DNA of 64,000 bases, from contig CAJUMH010000011.1 of assembly GCA_910587145.1 (NCBI GenBank), positions 1 to 64,000 of the forward strand, written 5' to 3'. Every line of letters begins with the position of its first letter. Position 1 is the first letter of the stretch. The translations under genes and the position numbers were made by a program. Below the pieces are notes generated by a model that was not told where the DNA came from, did not search any database, and saw only the letters and a list, made by a program, of their open reading frames with translations. This DNA comes from an uncultured Ruthenibacterium sp. Lineage in GTDB: Bacteria > Bacillota > Clostridia > Oscillospirales > Ruminococcaceae. Positions 41,390-49,612 of this stretch are shown here, piece after piece.

Positions 41390-44300
41390 ATGCCGATCGC
41401 CTTTGATTTTGACCTTCGGCCGGGAAGGACAGAGCCGGCCCGATTCAATTTAAATCAGGCCAGCAGCATGCCGCCTAAGATCAGTGTGATCACGCCGCTG
41501 CAGAGTGCCGCAGAGCAAAGTATTTCACAGTTCTTTTATTGTATGCGCGGCCAGACCCTTCCGTGGTTTGAATGGATCCTCGTGTGCAGCGAAACCATGC
41601 CTCGGCCAGACCGGGAACGGGTGGAATGCCTGGCGCAGGAGGATCCAAGAATTCAATTGCATTTTGCAGGCGGCGATATGGCCGCGGCCTGCAATGCGGC
41701 TGCAGCCAGGGCACAAGCGGAATATCTGTGCTTTTATGAGGCGGAACAGCTGGTGGAGCCGCCTTTCCTGGAGAGCCTGTATCTTGCGCTGTCTCAGGAG
41801 AGCAAAGCGGGGTGGGCGTATTCAGACGCTGTGATGCTTGGCGCAAAGGGATATTTGTATCAAAGAGAATTTGATTCCGCCGGTTTAAAAAAGAAAAACA
41901 TGATCCCCATGCCGGTTTTAATCCGCGCGAAAGCCTTTTGGCGGGGCGGCGGCTTTTCCTGCAAAATGCAGTTCGGGGAGGCAAAGTGGTATCTGCTGCT
42001 AAAGCTGCTGGCGCAGCAAAGCATGCCGTTTCATGTTCAGCAGCTGCTTTCCTGGATCGTACATCCCGCAGAAGATCTTTCAGAAAATGCTTTAAAATCG
42101 CTTCGGAATACGCCGCAGGAGGAAATGCGCGATACCAGACACCCCAAGATCAGGGCAATTTGCGAGCGCATCCCCGATGGGCTTCCGGCTTATATTCATT
42201 ACGGAGAAAAAACAGATTTTTTCGCGGATATCGTTCCGTGGAGCGAGGGATACGCCCTGCCGTTTGCAAAACCCAAATGCAGAGTTCTGCTGATCTTGCC
42301 GCACATGGTGATGGGCGGCGCAGACCAGTTCAATTTGGATCTTATCGCCGGCCTCGACCCGGAGCGCTTTGAGGTAAGCGTTGTAACAACGCTGCCAAAC
42401 GCAAACGAATGGAGACAGCGCTTTACGCAGCTGACAGATGATGTGTTTTCGCTGACGAGTTTTTTGGATAAGGTGCAGTGGCCGGCTTTTCTGGATTACA
42501 TGATCCGCACAAGAAAAATCGATGTTGTCTTTAATACCAACAGCTATTACGCGTACTTTGTGCTGCCCTGGCTGCATCTTCGCTACCCGGAGCTGCCGTT
42601 TGTCGATTATATCCATATGGAGGAATGGAATTATCGCCACGGCGGATTTGCACGCCCCTCCGGCGCCGTAGGAGCATTTTTAGACCGGACTTATGTGTGT
42701 AATGAAGCAACCCGCCGGGTAATGATCGATCATTTTGGCAGAAAACCGGAATCGGTTCAAACGGTTTATATCGGCGTGGATGAAGCAAAGTATGATCCAA
42801 AGCTGGCGACAGTGCCGGCAATTACGCTGCCAAGACGGTTTCGCGAAAAGCCGGTCGTTTTGTTCCCGTGCCGCGTTTGCCCGCAAAAACGCCCTTTTTT
42901 GATGCTGAAAATCGCCAAACAGCTGCCGCAATTCGCGTTTGTCGTTGTGGGCGACGGCATACAGTTAAAAGAGCTTCGGCGCGCATGCCATCAGGAAAAA
43001 TTGGACCGTACAGTATATTTTGCCGGCCCGCAAAAAGAAATGCGGCCGTGGTACAAAGCGGCTGCGCTTACGCTGATCTGCTCGTTGAAGGAAGGGCTTT
43101 CTCTTACCGCCTATGAGTCGCTTTCCATGGGGGTACCGGTGGTAACCAGCGATGTAGGCGGCCAGCGGGAGTTGGTGGACGAAACGGTGGGGCGCGTGAT
43201 CCCATTGCTGCAAAGCGAGAGCGAAGACGAGGATAACCGCGCCTTTTCGGAACAGGAGATCCGGCTGTATGTGGAGGCGATCTCGCAGGTAATCTGCGAA
43301 GCGGAGGACGCGGCGATGAAGGCCCGCTGCCGGGAAAGGATTATAGACGGAGGTTTTATGGTGCGTGATATGCAGCGGCAGATGTCGGCAGAGCTTTTAA
43401 GATTGACAGCGCAGGATGGACGCCAGGCAAGGCGGCAAAGAATCGAGGCATTCCGCGCACTTGCGCCTTTGCTGGAAAGCTATGCGGATTCTATTGGAAA
43501 CGAGGAAGAATTGTCAGAGGCTGCCTACGCGGTACACAAGCAAAGGCTCGAAATAGCACAGCTGAGAAATGCACAGATCGCATTGAACCGAATCTATCAG
43601 ATGCGCACCTTCAAGCTTGCGCAATTGTACCAGAAAATCGTACAGAACTCTTTTTTGGGCAAAGTTCGGTATCTTATCGGCTGGACGAAACGCCGGCTGA
43701 AAGGAGAAAAAGTGCCCCCGCTGCGGTATCGGCCGGAGCAGCTTTGCGCCCGGGAGTTTGATTTTACAGCGGAGCCGGGCTTGCAGGCGGTATCGGTGCG
43801 GGCAGCGGGCGCCATAGCGGAACAGCCGCTGGTAAGCATCGTTACGCCGTTTTATAATGCCGGCAAGTATTTTGAGCAAACCTATCGATGCGTGATGGCC
43901 CAGACCTTTCCGTGGTTTGAATGGATCATTGTGGACGACGGCAGCACCGAAGCGGAGGATCTGCGGCTGCTGGATCGTCTTGCGCAGACCGACCCCAGAA
44001 TCAGGGTGGTTCACCAGAAAAACGGAAAACAACCCGCGGCGCGCAATACGGGGTTTGCAAACAGCGTTACCGATATTTTTATTCCGCTGGACGCAGACGA
44101 TTTGATCGAGCCAACCTATGTGGAATATCTGTATTTTGCACTGCGGGCGGCCCCGGAGGCGGCGTGGGCCTATACCGACAGCGTGGGCTTTGGCAGCCAG
44201 CAATATCTGTGGAAAAAGCCGTTCTCCAACTATGAAATGAAAACCGAAAACCTGTTGGTGGCAACAGCGGCAATCCGGCGAGAGGCCTTTTTAATCGCCG

Positions 44301-44986
44301 GCGGATATAAGATTGAAAAACATGCGTATCATGAGGACTGGCGCTTCTGGCTGGAATGCATGCAAAAGGGGCTTTTCCCGGTGCATACGGCATCCTATCA
44401 GTTCTGGTACCGAAGAAGCGAGCGGGGGATGCTTTCCGGAGTACAGAACGATACGGAAAAAGCGTTATTCAGCGAGCATATTATTCAAAATGCCGCAAAA
44501 GATGTACCGTCCGAAACCAGAAAGATAGAATATCCGGAATCGATTTTAGACGGTGATGAGGGCCATGCGTTTGCCGCTGATTTTAAAGAACGCCGGATAG
44601 AAAAACGGCAGGGCCTGCTCGTGGTTCTGCGGGAACTGAAAGGAATGGAGAGCATTGAACAATGCGCCAAGACGTGTGCGGAGCACGGGGTGCCCATGAC
44701 GCTTGTTCTTGAAAAAAGCCCGGATGCGGGTAATGCACAGTATTTGCGCAGCTTGGCAAACCGTTTTTATTGTCTGGATGAATTTTTGCCCTGTGCAGAC
44801 TGGAGAGAATTTGTGCAGTATCTTTTGTATGTGCATGCGCCCAAAACGGCGATCTATGAGGAAGGCGCAAGCTCGTTTCCGCTACATCCGGATATGCCCT
44901 TTGCACCATGTCGGCCGGCTGTGTGCCGTCGCTTTTCCGATACACGTAAGCTGGAAAAGCTTTTACGGAAAACTGCGCAAAAATAG
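41390..44986 (+). CDS. Three-domain glycosyltransferase (GT2-like, GT4, GT2)
   Basis: The 1198-residue protein contains three transferase modules. The N-terminal module (about 28-230) is a GT2 fold beginning ISVITP. Its expected DDGS and DxD positions read VCSET and YEAEQ, so it looks catalytically dead. A GT4-type GT-B module (about 295-670) has MVMGGADQFN and the E-x7-E region SLKEGLSLTAYESLSMG (about 565-581). The C-terminal GT2 module (about 812-1040) has VDDGSTE (about 847-853), PLDADD (about 900-905) and HEDWRFW and looks active. The two GT2 modules share wording such as QTxPWFEWI, implying an internal duplication. No membrane segment is visible. It likely extends a surface polysaccharide with two sugars. 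Confidence 0.9.
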   Translation: MPIAFDFDLRPGRTEPARFNLNQASSMPPKISVITPLQSAAEQSISQFFYCMRGQTLPWFEWILVCSETMPRPDRERVECLAQEDPRIQLHFAGGDMAAACNAAAARAQAEYLCFYEAEQLVEPPFLESLYLALSQESKAGWAYSDAVMLGAKGYLYQREFDSAGLKKKNMIPMPVLIRAKAFWRGGGFSCKMQFGEAKWYLLLKLLAQQSMPFHVQQLLSWIVHPAEDLSENALKSLRNTPQEEMRDTRHPKIRAICERIPDGLPAYIHYGEKTDFFADIVPWSEGYALPFAKPKCRVLLILPHMVMGGADQFNLDLIAGLDPERFEVSVVTTLPNANEWRQRFTQLTDDVFSLTSFLDKVQWPAFLDYMIRTRKIDVVFNTNSYYAYFVLPWLHLRYPELPFVDYIHMEEWNYRHGGFARPSGAVGAFLDRTYVCNEATRRVMIDHFGRKPESVQTVYIGVDEAKYDPKLATVPAITLPRRFREKPVVLFPCRVCPQKRPFLMLKIAKQLPQFAFVVVGDGIQLKELRRACHQEKLDRTVYFAGPQKEMRPWYKAAALTLICSLKEGLSLTAYESLSMGVPVVTSDVGGQRELVDETVGRVIPLLQSESEDEDNRAFSEQEIRLYVEAISQVICEAEDAAMKARCRERIIDGGFMVRDMQRQMSAELLRLTAQDGRQARRQRIEAFRALAPLLESYADSIGNEEELSEAAYAVHKQRLEIAQLRNAQIALNRIYQMRTFKLAQLYQKIVQNSFLGKVRYLIGWTKRRLKGEKVPPLRYRPEQLCAREFDFTAEPGLQAVSVRAAGAIAEQPLVSIVTPFYNAGKYFEQTYRCVMAQTFPWFEWIIVDDGSTEAEDLRLLDRLAQTDPRIRVVHQKNGKQPAARNTGFANSVTDIFIPLDADDLIEPTYVEYLYFALRAAPEAAWAYTDSVGFGSQQYLWKKPFSNYEMKTENLLVATAAIRREAFLIAGGYKIEKHAYHEDWRFWLECMQKGLFPVHTASYQFWYRRSERGMLSGVQNDTEKALFSEHIIQNAAKDVPSETRKIEYPESILDGDEGHAFAADFKERRIEKRQGLLVVLRELKGMESIEQCAKTCAEHGVPMTLVLEKSPDAGNAQYLRSLANRFYCLDEFLPCADWREFVQYLLYVHAPKTAIYEEGASSFPLHPDMPFAPCRPAVCRRFSDTRKLEKLLRKTAQK

Positions 44987-45019
44987 GCGGGTAAGCTAAC
45001 ATTAAAAAGGAGCTTATAA

Positions 45020-46873
45020 ATGAAACCATTTTTCCGGAAGGGCTGGATGTTCATTTCCATGTCAGCCGCCATTATCTTGAACATATCAAATGAGAGGACA
45101 GAAACGATGCGATCCTGTCTGCTCATCTTACTTATAGTGGCTGTACTGGTTTTTAAAAGTAAAGACGAGTTTTTCATAAAGCCAATTCATTTTTCCAACA
45201 GCATATATCCCGTGTCGGCATTGCTGATTTGCAGCTGCTTTGGGTGCAATTTTTATAGCGCATGGACTAATTCCGGAAGAATTTTACGAATATCGGAATT
45301 GTTAGGCGCCCCCAATAAACATGTTGTAATCTTTTTATCTGTATTAGGGGTATTGGCAGCGGTTCCTGCTGTGGCCGCTATCATTTCTGCCTTTTCCCAA
45401 TTTATAATTTCAGATTTTGAAAAGAGCCCGGTTTTGCCAGAGAGAAAAGGGCTTTCTGCAAAGAAATCCTTTTGCCTTTTAACAGCTGTTTATCTTATCG
45501 GAATCATTGCCATTGTACGGGCAAATTTTAACTATATTGACGATATGGGAAGAGTGCTCGATGGCTACATGGGATGGCAGGACTTCAGCCGTTTTGCATC
45601 CAATGGTTTATCTACGATGATCCATATGGACAGAGCGATTACCGATATATCGCCGTTGACGCAGTTTATAGCGGTGCTGTTTTTGGCTTTAGCGGGTATC
45701 ATTTTACTGTATGTGGTATATGAAAGGAAGTCCTTTGGCATATGGGAGCTTATTGCCCTAATCCCTCTTGGCCTGAATCCGTATTTTTTAGAATGCATTT
45801 CCTATAAATTTGATTCGCCCTTTATGGCGCTGTCTATTCTGGCGGCGGTCTTTCCTCTTTTGCTTCGAAACAGCACGATGTGGAAATACATTTTAGCGGT
45901 AGCGATTGGAACGATCCTCATGTGTACCACTTATCAAGCGGCTTCCGGCATCTTTCCCATGGCCGTTGTTTTGCTGTCGTTAAGGATGTGGCTCAAAAAT
46001 AAACCCTGGCAGGAAATCGCGCGATTCCTGTTGGGATCTGTCGTTGGGTTTGCGATAGGCTTGATCTTTTTTAAACAGGTGATCATGAATCCGATAGAGA
46101 GTTATGCCTCGACCTCGCTGCCGCCCTTGAAGGAATTATTCCCGACGATCGTCACGAATTACAAGCATTATTTTAGCCTGCTCCTATCTGACTATGAGAG
46201 GCTTTGGAAATGGATTATTGCGCTGCTGATAATTGCTTTTTCCCTGTCCGGAATAAAAGTATCCGGAAGGAAGAGATTTACAACGCTTATCCTGACAGCC
46301 GCTGCTGAAATCGTGATATTCCTTTTATGCTTTGGGCTATATCCCGCATTTGCCAAGCCGTTGTTTGAACCGCGGGCCATGTATGGCTTTGGCGTCTTTA
46401 TTACGTTGCTGTGTATCAGCACGGCAGAGAGCTTTCAACCCGCTGCAATGAAACTGCCAGCCGTTGCGATAGCATGGATCTTTTTTGTGTTTTCCTTTAC
46501 ATATGGAAATGCGCTGTTTGTTCAGAAATCTTATACAGACTTTAGGATTACACAGGTAATATCCGATCTGAATGATATGGAGGAATTTCTGGGCGATGAG
46601 CCGGTAACGGTCCAGATTTCCGGCAGCATTGATTTTGCTCCAGCCGTGGAACGAATGCGGCACAACTCTGCTGTACTGAGCCGTCTTGTGCCGATTACTT
46701 TCCGGGGGGCTTGGCCTTGGGGCCAAAAAGGATTTTATGGTTATTATGGCTTGAAAAATGTGAAACAGGATGATTCGATTGATCTTACTGCGTATGCTTT
46801 GCCTCTGATTAAAGACGGCATGTATCACACGATATATGGCGAGGACAATTATGTTTTGGTGAAATTAAAGTAG
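45020..46873 (+). CDS. GtrII-like membrane glucosyltransferase-family protein
   Basis: This 617-residue protein has about 11-12 hydrophobic segments. The family-typical acidic block NYIDDMGRVLDGYMGW (about 174-189) follows the third or fourth membrane helix, and LNPYFLECISYKFDSPFM comes later, as in Glucos_trans_II (GtrII) proteins that move a lipid-linked sugar onto a surface polymer outside the membrane. A soluble domain of about 120 residues forms the C-terminus. It starts after AAAGGAGC and is followed 11 bases later by the GtrB-like gene. Base composition is clearly more AT-rich than the flanks. Confidence 0.84.
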   Translation: MKPFFRKGWMFISMSAAIILNISNERTETMRSCLLILLIVAVLVFKSKDEFFIKPIHFSNSIYPVSALLICSCFGCNFYSAWTNSGRILRISELLGAPNKHVVIFLSVLGVLAAVPAVAAIISAFSQFIISDFEKSPVLPERKGLSAKKSFCLLTAVYLIGIIAIVRANFNYIDDMGRVLDGYMGWQDFSRFASNGLSTMIHMDRAITDISPLTQFIAVLFLALAGIILLYVVYERKSFGIWELIALIPLGLNPYFLECISYKFDSPFMALSILAAVFPLLLRNSTMWKYILAVAIGTILMCTTYQAASGIFPMAVVLLSLRMWLKNKPWQEIARFLLGSVVGFAIGLIFFKQVIMNPIESYASTSLPPLKELFPTIVTNYKHYFSLLLSDYERLWKWIIALLIIAFSLSGIKVSGRKRFTTLILTAAAEIVIFLLCFGLYPAFAKPLFEPRAMYGFGVFITLLCISTAESFQPAAMKLPAVAIAWIFFVFSFTYGNALFVQKSYTDFRITQVISDLNDMEEFLGDEPVTVQISGSIDFAPAVERMRHNSAVLSRLVPITFRGAWPWGQKGFYGYYGLKNVKQDDSIDLTAYALPLIKDGMYHTIYGEDNYVLVKLK

Positions 46874-46884
46874 GAGGTAACAGC

Positions 46885-47832
46885 TTGAGTACAGTATCCA
46901 TCATTGTTCCCTGTTATAACGAATCGGAATCGTTGCCTATATTTTATAGGGAGGCAGCGAAAATTCTCAATTCATTAGACGAAGAATACGAGTTGATTTT
47001 TGTAAACGACGGCTCTTCTGATGATACGCTATCCCAATTACGGGAACTGTCTAACAAAGATAACCACGTTGTTTATTTATCTTTTTCCAGAAATTTTGGA
47101 AAAGAAGCTGCTATGTTTGCCGGATTCTGTAATTCTTCCGGGGATTATGTGGCTGTTATGGATGCGGATTTACAGGATCCTCCGGCATTGCTTCCCGATA
47201 TGTTGAAAATATTGAAATCCGGAGAATATGACAGCGTAGCCACCAGAAGGACCTCACGGGCAGGCGAACCGCCGATTCGCAGCTGGTTTGCAAAACGGTT
47301 TTATCAGCTTATCAATCGTATCTCTGATGCAGACATTGTAGACGGAGCAAGGGATTTCCGTTTGATGAAAAGAGATATGGTGGAGGCGATTATTGCCATG
47401 AACGAATACAATCGCTTTTCCAAAGGTATTTTTGGCTGGGTTGGGTTCCGTACGTATTGGCTGCCATACGAAAATATGGAACGTATTGCAGGAAAAACAA
47501 AGTGGAATTTTTGGAAGCTGATGAAATATGCCGTTGATGGGATCATCAGCTTTTCGCAGGCTCCGTTAAGCATCGCATCATGCTTTGGCATAATGATGAC
47601 CGTATGCTCGTTTTTGTTTTTGATATTGATTATTGCCAGAAGATTGATGTTTGGAGATCCGGTAGCCGGATGGGCATCAACGATATGCGTTATAATTTTT
47701 ATTGGAGGATTACAGCTGCTCTGTATTGGAATTATTGGACAGTATCTTGCAAAAACATATATGGAAACCAAACATAGACCGCATTATATAATCTCGGAAT
47801 CAAATAAAAAATCTATAGATAAAATTCGATAG
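46885..47832 (+). CDS. GtrB/DPM1-like polyprenyl-phosphate glycosyltransferase
   Basis: The 315-residue GT2 enzyme has SIIVPCYNESESLP at the N-terminus, FVNDGSSDDT (about 38-47), the catalytic VMDADLQDPP (about 92-101) and the product-site DFRLMKRD. Two C-terminal membrane helices (about 230-255 and 265-290) anchor it. It would make undecaprenyl-phosphate-sugar for the neighbouring GtrII-like transferase. No GtrA-type flippase is adjacent. The start codon is TTG at 46885 after AGGAGG. The gene is AT-rich like its upstream neighbour. Confidence 0.92.
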   Translation: MSTVSIIVPCYNESESLPIFYREAAKILNSLDEEYELIFVNDGSSDDTLSQLRELSNKDNHVVYLSFSRNFGKEAAMFAGFCNSSGDYVAVMDADLQDPPALLPDMLKILKSGEYDSVATRRTSRAGEPPIRSWFAKRFYQLINRISDADIVDGARDFRLMKRDMVEAIIAMNEYNRFSKGIFGWVGFRTYWLPYENMERIAGKTKWNFWKLMKYAVDGIISFSQAPLSIASCFGIMMTVCSFLFLILIIARRLMFGDPVAGWASTICVIIFIGGLQLLCIGIIGQYLAKTYMETKHRPHYIISESNKKSIDKIR

Positions 47833-47859
47833 GATACTGATAAAAATTGGAGGCGGCCA

Positions 47860-48963
47860 ATGGCTTTTTACTTGAGCATTACACTGGGAAGCACGCTCTT
47901 TGCGCTGACTGCGCAAATATGGCAAAAATACTGCTGCCGCATTGGAGGGGATCTGCGGCAGCGGGATAAAGCCTGTTTCGCTGCGCTGGCGGTTTTATCT
48001 CTGCTGCCATATTGCCTGACAATGGGGCTGCGGTACGGCATTGGAACCGATTATTTTTATACCTATGTGCCAACATTTACGTTGGCGGCAAATGGCACTT
48101 ATACATTGGAGCCTGGCTATCAGCTGCTGATGCGCCTTGTGCTGTTTTTTACGGATAACCCCACATGGATGTTCCTGCTGTGTGCCTGTGTAATCGTAGG
48201 GCTGACAGGAAGAACGGTATGGAAATATTCCGAACTGCCGTGGGTGAGCATTTTGCTGTTTGCGGCAGACAGGCATTTTTTTATCAGTATGAACGGGATG
48301 CGTCAATATATGGGTTTGGCCGTTGTGCTTGGCGCTTTCCGGTATGTACGCGAAAAATGCCTGTGGAAGTATGCGCTTGTGGTACTGGCCGCTTCGCTTT
48401 TCCATACCTCCATGCTCATTTTTCTTCCGTTGGGGCTGCTGATGTATCTGAAGATCGATCCTTTCATTGGCGGCGGCCTTGTCGTCGTTCTAACGTTGCT
48501 GAACAGACCGCTGACGGCGGCGATCCGCTGGGCCGTATCGTATACGCGTTTTGCTTATTATTACAATCAGGAAGGATGGATCGTGGAGAGCCCCTACCGG
48601 GAGAAATTCTATTATCTGCTCATTCTGGCGGTGCTTGCCAGTATTCTTTATTGGCAGAACAAGACGGATACAGGATATCAGTTTTTGTACAGCCTGGAAT
48701 TGATTGTGTTATACCTTTCCTTCAATCGATCCATTGTGATTCTGGCGGACAGACTTTGCTGGTCGCTGGAATTTTTCCATTTGCTCCTGATCCCCAAAAT
48801 GATCGTATCCTGCAAGAGCAAAAAGATGCGCTGGATTGTTGGGGCGATTTGTGTGGGGACATGTGCGCTGTTTTGCTATTTTGAGATTTTTCAACATGGA
48901 TACCATGAGGTTTATCCCTATCAGAGTATATTCGGCGTTGCGGCACAGGGTGCGGCAGCATAA
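47860..48963 (+). CDS. EpsG-family membrane protein (polysaccharide polymerase-like)
   Basis: The 367-residue protein has about 9-10 transmembrane segments and EpsG-type features: GLRYGIGTDYFYTYVP (about 56-71), EPGYQLLMR and SMNGMRQYMGLAV (about 145-157), then SLFHTSMLIFLP. EpsG-like proteins are thought to polymerise exopolysaccharide repeat units. GGAGG precedes the ATG. It is the last gene of the island; a very strong inverted repeat begins 7 bases after its stop codon. Confidence 0.86.
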   Translation: MAFYLSITLGSTLFALTAQIWQKYCCRIGGDLRQRDKACFAALAVLSLLPYCLTMGLRYGIGTDYFYTYVPTFTLAANGTYTLEPGYQLLMRLVLFFTDNPTWMFLLCACVIVGLTGRTVWKYSELPWVSILLFAADRHFFISMNGMRQYMGLAVVLGAFRYVREKCLWKYALVVLAASLFHTSMLIFLPLGLLMYLKIDPFIGGGLVVVLTLLNRPLTAAIRWAVSYTRFAYYYNQEGWIVESPYREKFYYLLILAVLASILYWQNKTDTGYQFLYSLELIVLYLSFNRSIVILADRLCWSLEFFHLLLIPKMIVSCKSKKMRWIVGAICVGTCALFCYFEIFQHGYHEVYPYQSIFGVAAQGAAA

Positions 48964-48969
48964 AATTAG

Positions 48970-49033
48970 AATTTCAAAAGCTCCGGATCAACCGCCATGC
49001 CGGTTTGGCGGTTGATCCGGAGCTTTTGAAATT
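48970..49033. terminator. 28-bp perfect inverted repeat, probable bidirectional terminator
   Basis: 48970-48997 pairs without mismatch with 49006-49033 around an 8-base loop (TGCCGGTT). The stem runs AATTTCAAAAGCTCCGG and onward, so an A-rich 5-prime arm pairs with a T-rich 3-prime arm. It lies between converging genes ending at 48963 and 49095. There is no extra T run beyond the stem. It is unusually long for a plain terminator. Confidence 0.75.
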
Positions 49034-49094
49034 TACACTGAAGAAGCGCCGCCGTTTTGCAGGCATAAGCAGAGAATCTGGCAGTGCCAAGGTT

Positions 49095-49310
49095 TTACAG
49101 CTCGAATTCCTTCGGGTCGTACTGCGGCATCTGCGGGCGGCGGCGGGGTACGCGGCGCAGCGGGTCGTATTCAAAGGCGCGGCAATGCTCAAACGGCTGC
49201 ACCGCACCTTTTTTGGCGCAGTGCAGCGAACCGTCCGCCGCGCGCGCGATGTGCGCGCAGTATTCGCATGCGGGCGCAATGTTCTGATCGAATAATGTTT
49301 TGGCAAACAT
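49095..49310 (-). CDS. Small conserved Cys-containing protein of Clostridia
   Basis: The 71-residue protein has Cys at CEYCAH (about 14-19), LHCAKKG (about 29) and EHCRAFEYDPLRRVPRRRP (about 41-59), ending in a proline-rich, acidic tail (PQYDPKEFEL). Proteins of this pattern, with CxxC then C then HCRxFxYDPLxRxP, recur in Clostridia without known function; the four Cys could bind zinc. I chose the ATG at 49310, preceded by AGAGGAAG. It converges on the surface-glycan island across the 28-bp inverted repeat. Confidence 0.82.
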   Translation of the reverse strand: MFAKTLFDQNIAPACEYCAHIARAADGSLHCAKKGAVQPFEHCRAFEYDPLRRVPRRRPQMPQYDPKEFEL

Positions 49311-49443
49311 GAAAAAGCTTCCTCTCTGTTTTGGTACTGCTGCCGTGCACACAGCCCTGCGGGCCCGCTGAAAAGCGTGATCGCGGTCTGCGGCGCGATC
49401 GCGTTTTGCAGAAAGAAATCGGTGCAAAGCTGTAAAGCGGAAA

Positions 49444-49540
49444 ACCGGCGCTTCTTCTTAAAGTTAAAGATCGGTACTTCCGGAAGACCGGCACTTCTTC
49501 TTAAAGTTAAAGATCGGTATTTCCGGAAGACCGGCACTTC
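49444..49540. repeat. 43-base tandem repeat (two units plus a fragment)
   Basis: Units starting ACCGGC begin at 49444, 49487 and 49530. The first two are 43 bases and differ at only two positions; the third stops after about 11 bases. Each unit contains the palindrome CTTCCGGAAG (or TTTCCGGAAG) and AAGTTAAAGATC. The gap 49311-49612 contains this repeat and no gene. It lies just downstream of the ylbJ stop codon. Confidence 0.85.
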
Positions 49541-49612
49541 GCTTTTCTTCAGTATACCTCTTTTTGCCCGCCGCGTAAAGCCCCGGGGAACTGCGCCGTG
49601 CGGGGCCGCCGG

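Noticed and set aside
49005..49295. Possible 96-residue plus-strand gene after the glycan island
   Set aside because: It starts inside the 28-bp inverted repeat, has no ribosome-binding site and lies opposite the small Cys protein, which has conserved motifs.
49444..49540. Possible CRISPR array or IS end
   Set aside because: Units are adjacent without spacers, and no transposase or terminal inverted repeats are present.
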